Shown here one piece after another: positions 22,899-27,807 of a stretch of DNA of 27,807 nt. The stretch comes from Syntrophorhabdus sp. PtaB.Bin184. Its GTDB lineage: Bacteria; Desulfobacterota; Syntrophorhabdia; Syntrophorhabdales; Syntrophorhabdaceae. Made by a program: the position numbers and the translations under genes. The stretch covers positions 1 through 27,807 of the forward strand of contig MVQQ01000256.1 of the NCBI GenBank assembly GCA_002067555.1, given 5' to 3'. Within the stretch, counting starts at the first letter, position 1. Every line of letters starts with the position of its first letter. The notes under the pieces are model-generated. The model did not search any database and was not told where the DNA came from. It worked only from the letters and a program-made list of their open reading frames with translations.

Positions 22899-24416
22899 AT
22901 GACCATCAAAAACCATAGCGAAATCCAGCACCTCGTAGACATAGGAACCGAAAAGGGATACCTGACGCCCGACGAGATCAACGACTATCTCCCTCAGAAC
23001 ATCTTCTCCCCTGAGGACATTGAAGATATCTTCGATTTTCTCACGGAATCCAACATCGATATAGTCGATACGATCAAGGAAAAGATCGAGGCCGCCCCGG
23101 AGGAAGAATCCCAGGAATGGGGCGAGATGGAGCGGTTCCCCTCCGAGAGGACCGACAACATCATCTGGGCCTACCTCAAGGATATCGGCAGGGTATCTCT
23201 CCTCAATTCCGAAGAAGAGTACATGATCGCGAAGAAGATCGAAGATGGGGAACGCATGATACGGAACCTGCTCTTCGACCTGCCCCACGCCATCCAGGAA
23301 CTCATGGAGATCGCCTCACTTCTCAAGAAAGAGGCCATCAACATAATAGATGTCGTCAAAAACATCGACGAGTTGAACTATTCCAAGAAGGACGAGGACA
23401 AGTACAGAAAAAAGACGGTCTCCCTTATCAACAGCATCAGGAACCAGCACGAGAAAAAGGAAGAGCTCAGAAGGAGTTCCGTCAGGGTCAACGAGGCCAC
23501 GAAAAAACTCAATGAAAAAAAGCTCAAGGCCCTGGAAAAGAAGGTCGAGGAAAACCTCATAAACCTCAATCTCAACAAGAAGGTCCTTGAAGAGATCATC
23601 CGCAAGGTCCAGAGACAGCTGAAGTTCATGGATGAAAAGGAAGCGCGGAAGGTAAAAAAGAGACTTCTCGAGATCGGTGAGATCGAAAACGGCCTCAAAA
23701 CGGTCAAGAACCGCCTGATACAGGCAAACCTGAGGCTTGTCATCAATATTGCCAAGAAATACCTCAACAGGGGCCTCTCGTTCCTGGATCTCATTCAGGA
23801 AGGGAACATGGGTCTCATGAAGGCAGCCGAGAAGTACGACTACCAGAAGGGATACAAGTTCTCCACCTACTCGACGTGGTGGATCCGGCAGGCCATCACG
23901 CGCGCCATAGCCGATTACGCACGCACCATCAGGGTCCCCGTTCACGTCCTCGAGACCATGAACAAGATAACGAAGGTCACCATCTCCCTCTTCCAGGAAC
24001 TCGGCCGGGAACCAAATCTCGATGAGATATCCCTGAAGGCGGGCCTCCCCCTCGAAAAGGTGCGGAAGATAATGAAGGTCTCCAACGAACCCATCTCCAT
24101 AGAGACCCCCATCGGTGACGACGAATCAAAACTTGGCGACTTCATTGCAGACCCGAAATCGCCGTCGCCCTTCAACGAACTCGTCAGCATCTCCCTCAAG
24201 GAGGAGATCGACAAGGTCCTCTCCACGCTGACCCCTCGGGAGGAAAAGGTTATCCGGATGAGGCTCGGCATCGGTGAAAAGACGGATTATACCCTCGAAG
24301 AGGTCGGAGAGGTATTCGGGTTGACCCGTGAGCGTATCCGCCAGATAGAGGCAAAGGCCCTGCGCAAACTGAAACACCCCTCACGGCGGAAAAGATTGGA
24401 AAGTTTTCTGGAATAA
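22899..24416 (+). CDS. rpoD: Primary sigma factor RpoD (sigma-70)
   Basis: This 505-residue protein is a housekeeping sigma factor. A short region 1.1-like N-terminus (1-75) is followed by region 1.2 (about 87-120, DNIIWAYLKDIGRVSLL). Next comes a lysine/glutamate-rich non-conserved region (about 145-265). Regions 2 to 3 begin near 280 (LRLVINIAKKYLNRGLSFLDLIQEGNMGLMKA, then FSTYSTWWIRQAITRAIADYAR). Region 4 (about 440-500) has TLEEVGEVFGLTRERIRQIEAKALRKL. It is shorter than E. coli RpoD (613), mainly through a smaller non-conserved region. GGAG lies eight bases before the start. It stands alone, without the rpsU-dnaG genes that often precede rpoD. Confidence 0.96.
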   Translation: MTIKNHSEIQHLVDIGTEKGYLTPDEINDYLPQNIFSPEDIEDIFDFLTESNIDIVDTIKEKIEAAPEEESQEWGEMERFPSERTDNIIWAYLKDIGRVSLLNSEEEYMIAKKIEDGERMIRNLLFDLPHAIQELMEIASLLKKEAINIIDVVKNIDELNYSKKDEDKYRKKTVSLINSIRNQHEKKEELRRSSVRVNEATKKLNEKKLKALEKKVEENLINLNLNKKVLEEIIRKVQRQLKFMDEKEARKVKKRLLEIGEIENGLKTVKNRLIQANLRLVINIAKKYLNRGLSFLDLIQEGNMGLMKAAEKYDYQKGYKFSTYSTWWIRQAITRAIADYARTIRVPVHVLETMNKITKVTISLFQELGREPNLDEISLKAGLPLEKVRKIMKVSNEPISIETPIGDDESKLGDFIADPKSPSPFNELVSISLKEEIDKVLSTLTPREEKVIRMRLGIGEKTDYTLEEVGEVFGLTRERIRQIEAKALRKLKHPSRRKRLESFLE

Positions 24417-24423
24417 AAGAGGT

Positions 24424-24457
24424 AGGGAACAGAAAAGAAGCTTCTTTCCTGTTCCCT
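24424..24457. terminator. Bidirectional terminator between convergent rpoD and nrdG
   Basis: AGGGAACAG (24424-24432) and CTGTTCCCT (24449-24457) form the outer stem. AAAGAAG and CTTCTTT (24434-24447) form the inner stem, with a single A/C mismatch between them, so the 34 bases are an almost perfect palindrome. Stop codons of both genes lie within 10 bases. Confidence 0.75.
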
Positions 24458-24461
24458 GTTG

Positions 24462-25241
24462 TCAACTATACAGGTTATCCTGGTCCGTTCTGCCGGCAAT
24501 GCCTAGTTCCGGCCTGTCTTCTTTTTCCCCGATACTCACTCCGGACATGATATCGGAAACGTTCGCCTTAATCCGGTCCATTCTGTCAGGGCTGAAAGGT
24601 CTTATCCGGGAGAAGGCAGTGTTCAGGGTAACATCGGGCCTGAATGTCTGGATGATGAAATCCTTCGCCCCCCGAAGATATCTGGCCACCGTGTAGACAT
24701 CCTCTTCCCTGTGGAGAAAAGGGACGACGGTCATCCGGAAGTAATGATCGATCCCGGAACTCAGGATGAATTCTATGCTTTCCTGCACCTTCCGCTCATC
24801 CACGTTGATGCCGCACCACCGGGAATAACGGTCCAGGGGGCCCTTGACATCCATGGCGATCGAGTCCACGAGGCCGTCGCCAAAGAGACCCTTCACGGCG
24901 GAAGGGTTCGACCCGTTTGTGTCAAGCTTGACCGTCATCCCTTCACCTTTCAAGAGACCCATAAGCCGGTACAGGTTCTTGTGGATCGTCGGCTCACCCC
25001 CGGTCACCACGATCCTGTCAACCCACTGGGCCTTGTATTTCCTGATGGTCGCCACGACGTACTCGATCGGAACGTCCTCGAGCCCTCCCGGGTTGAGAAC
25101 GAGGTCTCGATTGTGGCAAAAGGGACACCTGAAATTGCAGCCGCCGAGAAAAACAACGGACGACAGGCACCCCTTCCAGTCTACAAAACTGGTTTCAATG
25201 AAACCCTTTACGGCCGGGCAATCAGGCACTTTGGACTGCAC
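24462..25241 (-). CDS. nrdG: Anaerobic ribonucleotide reductase-activating protein (radical SAM)
   Basis: The protein of about 259 residues has the radical SAM cluster motif CNFRCPFC (Cys35, 39, 42 from the chosen start) preceded by SSVVFLGG. VTGGEPTIHKNL and KLDTNGSNP follow as in activases. It uses S-adenosylmethionine to install the glycyl radical on NrdD. The GTG start at 25241 is proposed because GAGG lies six bases upstream, inside the redoxin gene, and because NrdG-like sequence begins there; the open frame extends further up without support. This start overlaps the redoxin gene by 20 bases. The length is longer than the 150-160 residues of E. coli NrdG and typical of the longer PflA-like activases paired with such NrdD enzymes. 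Confidence 0.87.
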   Translation of the reverse strand: MQSKVPDCPAVKGFIETSFVDWKGCLSSVVFLGGCNFRCPFCHNRDLVLNPGGLEDVPIEYVVATIRKYKAQWVDRIVVTGGEPTIHKNLYRLMGLLKGEGMTVKLDTNGSNPSAVKGLFGDGLVDSIAMDVKGPLDRYSRWCGINVDERKVQESIEFILSSGIDHYFRMTVVPFLHREEDVYTVARYLRGAKDFIIQTFRPDVTLNTAFSRIRPFSPDRMDRIKANVSDIMSGVSIGEKEDRPELGIAGRTDQDNLYS

Positions 25242-25485
25242 TGAGCACCTCGTCGATATGAGGCACGTTGCCCCTCCATTCACCCAGGGAATTCTCCGAC
25301 TCGTCTTCAACAAGGATCGTAGGTAACGCCATGACGCGATAGAATGTCGCCTCGGCAAGACCTTCCGTCGTTCCAACATTGTAGTCGTCAACGGCAACGT
25401 TTCTTTCCCGCAGGTGGTCCTTCAGCTGTTTCGCCATCGGACACAACGGGCAATCATCCTTGTAAAAGATCTTCACTGTCCCCAT
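25222..25485 (-). CDS. Small thioredoxin/glutaredoxin-fold redoxin with CPLC motif
   Basis: This 87-residue protein has an N-terminal strand KIFYKDD followed by the redox motif CPLC (Cys12, Cys15). It also has a cis-proline at ALPTI (Pro55) and an end of the glutaredoxin/NrdH type. AAGGAGG lies just upstream. It sits between nrdD (36 bases away) and nrdG (20-base overlap) on the same strand. The likely role is to supply electrons to NrdD, since a subset of class III reductases uses a thioredoxin-type donor rather than formate; here that is inferred from position. A general thiol role is the alternative. Confidence 0.88.
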   Translation of the reverse strand: MGTVKIFYKDDCPLCPMAKQLKDHLRERNVAVDDYNVGTTEGLAEATFYRVMALPTILVEDESENSLGEWRGNVPHIDEVLSAVQSA

Positions 25486-25521
25486 GGTTCCTCCTTGAGT
25501 TTTATAGCATCTGTCGGTACT

Positions 25522-27609
25522 CTAATCGTTTGCAGCCGCTTTGCGCTTTTCGGAGAAAAACTCCATATTGCGGTAGCGGTCCTTGAGTTCCCCCAATTTG
25601 CCCTTGTTCCAGCTCGATACCTTGGTGAAGTAGCCCGTTATTCTCGTAATGCCGTCCACATCGGTGGAACCGCAATACGAACAGGTATCGGAAAGACCCC
25701 GCCCCGTCCTGTGGCACTTGTTGCATGTGGTGAATTCCGGAGAGAAGGCGATCTGGTCGTTTGTCGTGTGCCTGAACGTCTTGATGACGAAGTCGGCGAT
25801 GGCCTCCTTCGACGGCTGCGCCTCTCCGAGCCAGACATGCGATATTGAACCTGCCTCGATGAGGGGATGGAATAACCCCTCCGTGGTCACCCTTTCGATG
25901 GGATTCATGGCGTGTTTCACGTTGAGATGCGTCGAATTCGTGTAATAGACCTCACCAGAAGCGATGTCCCCTTTCATTATCCTGCCGGCGTGAGGAGAGA
26001 AATACCTGAGGTCCAGGCGCGCGAACCGATAGCTCGTGCTCTCCGCCGGAGTCTGTTCCAGGACGATCTTTATATTCTCCTGCCGCCGCATTTTCTCCGT
26101 AAGGAGGTTCATGTGGGCTATAACCTTGATGCCGAACTTCAGCGCCCGCTTTGATTCGTGCATCTCCTCGCCGGTGTGTATCTGCACCATCTCGTTGAGA
26201 CCGACCATGCCGATGAGGTGCGATGCAAGATTGAGCCTGAGATAGGGCATCCCGTCCCTGTTCATCGTGAGCAGCGCGAGCGGTCCGTTCTCCCCCAGGG
26301 AGAGGAGCTTCTCCATGAATACCCGTTTCTCCTTGTGGGCCTTGACGGCAAGGACAAACCTTTCCGTGATGAGGTTGAAAAGCCGTGTGTCGTCGTTCTT
26401 CGCCATATAGGCAAGCCTCGGCAGATTGAGGGATACGTTCTGGAGGGCGCAGTAGCGCATCTTCCAGGGCTCCTTCGCATCAAGAAGATCGCTTTCCTCG
26501 AGTTTGAAGCTCAGGCGGCAGCATTCCGAGATCTTGGCCGTTTCTCCCCTGTCGAAGACGTAGTAGGTATTGCCCTTGTCGGCGGCGACGTCGCAGATGA
26601 GGTTCAGGAAATCCATGTGGCCGTCGGTGTGAAAGAACTTCTCTGTGATATGAACGATGGGTTTCGGGAAGAAGAAGGGCCGCCCTGCCCCGTCTCCTTC
26701 CTTGTAAACCTCGAAAAGCTTCCACGCGAAGCGCTGCGCCTCTTTCTCGTACTCCCCGTACGTCTTGCCCGTGAACTTGCCGTTGGGGCCGATGGCCGGC
26801 ACGCTGACAAAATGCTTCGGTATCTCCCAGTAGATGTTTATATCGGTGAAGATCGCCTGGCCTCCCCTCGCCACCGCCTGCTGGGAAAATTCGAAGATAA
26901 GCATCTGGGCAAGCTGCTTCACGTCGTTGTCGCTCATCCCCTCGATGTAAGGCGCGAAAAAGATGTTAATGGCGTCCCAGCCTATGGCACCCGCGAAATG
27001 GCTCTGCAGGGCCGCCGCGAACTTCACGAGATGGGCAAGGAGCACTTCGGCATGCTTTGCCGGCTTCGCCATGGACAGGGAGTGGGGCAGGTCGAGCCCG
27101 AACTTCTTGATATACTCGAGGGACTGACCGCTGCAGTACGGCCTGTCCACAAAGCCAAGGTCATGGAGGTGTATGTCCCCGTTCATGTGGGCGTCGGCAA
27201 CCTCCTGGGAGAAGACGGACAGGAGTGCGTATTCCTTCTTGATGCCCTCCGCCAGGGTCAGGTTCGTGGCCTCCGGGCCGTGGGGCACATTGGCATTCTC
27301 CTTGTTGGGGTGGAGGATGAGGCTGTCCACATCGTACAGCGGCATACCGAGCCTGGTATGCATCTTCCTGGAGCTTTCAAGTCCCTTCTCGATCAATCTC
27401 GCGTTCACAAGCTCCCTGATGAGGGGTGCGGTGATGACCTCGATACCGGATCGCCTGATCATCTGTTCCACTTCCTTGCTGATCTCACCGGCCGTGTCGC
27501 GATCGATCAGCGTTTCCCTGATGAGCGCGTCAACGATCTTCGACCGGTCCCACCCGGCAATGCTCTCCTCCGAGGTTCTGACAAACAAATTCAGATCCGT
27601 TGTTTCCAT
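25522..27609 (-). CDS. nrdD: Anaerobic (class III) ribonucleoside-triphosphate reductase
   Basis: The 695-residue protein starts with an ATP-cone-like allosteric domain (about 1-100). The ten-stranded barrel follows, and the C-terminal end has zinc ligands Cys629, 632, 643 and 646 before RITGYF, whose Gly659 is the predicted glycyl-radical residue. It reduces ribonucleoside triphosphates to dNTPs without oxygen. The start at 27609 has AGGGGGA upstream. It heads an operon with the redoxin and nrdG, and its promoter region carries two NrdR-type boxes. No other ribonucleotide reductase is in the window. Confidence 0.96.
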   Translation of the reverse strand: METTDLNLFVRTSEESIAGWDRSKIVDALIRETLIDRDTAGEISKEVEQMIRRSGIEVITAPLIRELVNARLIEKGLESSRKMHTRLGMPLYDVDSLILHPNKENANVPHGPEATNLTLAEGIKKEYALLSVFSQEVADAHMNGDIHLHDLGFVDRPYCSGQSLEYIKKFGLDLPHSLSMAKPAKHAEVLLAHLVKFAAALQSHFAGAIGWDAINIFFAPYIEGMSDNDVKQLAQMLIFEFSQQAVARGGQAIFTDINIYWEIPKHFVSVPAIGPNGKFTGKTYGEYEKEAQRFAWKLFEVYKEGDGAGRPFFFPKPIVHITEKFFHTDGHMDFLNLICDVAADKGNTYYVFDRGETAKISECCRLSFKLEESDLLDAKEPWKMRYCALQNVSLNLPRLAYMAKNDDTRLFNLITERFVLAVKAHKEKRVFMEKLLSLGENGPLALLTMNRDGMPYLRLNLASHLIGMVGLNEMVQIHTGEEMHESKRALKFGIKVIAHMNLLTEKMRRQENIKIVLEQTPAESTSYRFARLDLRYFSPHAGRIMKGDIASGEVYYTNSTHLNVKHAMNPIERVTTEGLFHPLIEAGSISHVWLGEAQPSKEAIADFVIKTFRHTTNDQIAFSPEFTTCNKCHRTGRGLSDTCSYCGSTDVDGITRITGYFTKVSSWNKGKLGELKDRYRNMEFFSEKRKAAAND

Positions 27610-27703
27610 GCATCCCCCTATCAGATTATGTACTTTTGTGATTCGTCCTGTTAAGAAAGGCTATACTTCCCGAAAGTCAACCGCAGTGCAATCCCCCTCC
27701 GAA

Positions 27704-27719
27704 ACACTACATATAGTAT
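27704..27719. promoter_or_regulatory. NrdR box, gene-proximal
   Basis: ACACTACATATAGTAT fits the 16-base NrdR consensus (ACACWATATATWGTGT-like). NrdR is the ATP/dATP-sensing repressor of ribonucleotide reductase operons. Confidence 0.8.
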
Positions 27720-27734
27720 GTCAACTAGATATCC

Positions 27735-27750
27735 ACACTACATGTAGTAT
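27735..27750. promoter_or_regulatory. NrdR box, promoter-proximal
   Basis: ACACTACATGTAGTAT lies 31 bases from the first box, about three helical turns, which is the usual tandem spacing. It abuts the -10 element of the nrdD promoter, so bound NrdR would block initiation. Confidence 0.8.
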
Positions 27751-27780
27751 TTTCTACCTGACCGGCCCTCACGTTGTCAA
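27751..27780 (-). promoter_or_regulatory. Probable sigma-70-type promoter of nrdD
   Basis: On the minus strand TTGACA (27775-27780) and TAGAAA (27751-27756) are 18 bases apart. A-tracts upstream (27783-27801) resemble an UP element. Confidence 0.6.
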
Positions 27781-27807
27781 GAGATTTTTTTGATTTTTTT
27801 GAGCGCG

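Noticed and set aside
26158..27654. Plus-strand open frame of 498 codons opposite nrdD
   Set aside because: It is a shadow of NrdD in the complementary frame, with no family motifs.

Overview
The window reads as a chromosomal segment of a strictly anaerobic, aromatic-degrading bacterium, most like the Syntrophorhabdus/Syntrophus-type Deltaproteobacteria (Desulfobacterota). The reasons are a benzoyl-CoA-pathway gene set (bamQ, bamA, bamR), an oxygen-sensitive class III ribonucleotide reductase, an archaeal-type split glutamate synthase rich in iron-sulfur clusters, and GC-rich coding DNA with Shine-Dalgarno starts. The taxonomic call is an inference from gene content; no rRNA or other marker that would settle it is present.

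Layout. 1-241: non-coding, a perfect ten-copy heptamer array and its degenerate inverted partner. 242-11256 (minus strand): ABC-F ATPase; a nitrogen-assimilation block in transcription order amt, glnK, a small unknown protein, class I glutamine amidotransferase, glutamate synthase domain 1 (amidotransferase), domain 2 (FMN synthase plus ferredoxins), and domain 3 fused to a GltD-like oxidoreductase; a Yip1-type membrane protein lies upstream of amt. 11350-14521 (minus): sodium/solute symporter, a crotonase of the isomerase type, and a metallo-beta-lactamase-fold hydrolase. 14522-14816: divergent control region. 14817-22056 (plus): SDR, bamQ, bamA, a strong intrinsic terminator, bamR, M24 peptidase, TIM-barrel epimerase-like protein, radA. 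22218-24416: divergent uspA-like gene and rpoD. 24462-27609 (minus): nrdD, a small CxxC redoxin and nrdG, preceded by a promoter with two NrdR boxes.

How the genes work together. Amt and GlnK import ammonium and sense nitrogen status, and the split glutamate synthase supplies glutamate. BamR hydrates cyclohexadienoyl-CoA, BamQ oxidises the hydroxy product and BamA opens the ring to 3-hydroxypimelyl-CoA. No ring-activating ligase or benzoyl-CoA reductase is in the window, so those must lie elsewhere. NrdD, NrdG and the redoxin make dNTPs without oxygen.

The least ordinary signals are non-coding. Three intergenic elements (1-176, 2166-2238, 8664-8744) share one architecture, a GGT-anchored heptamer array facing an inverted heptamer array across a short core; a fourth intergenic region (22061-22212) has nonamer arrays. 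There are also terminator-like hairpins at unexpected places (between bamA and bamR, in the rpoD leader, upstream of the MBL gene), a three-hairpin leader before amt, and an inverted repeat bracketing the bam-operon promoter.
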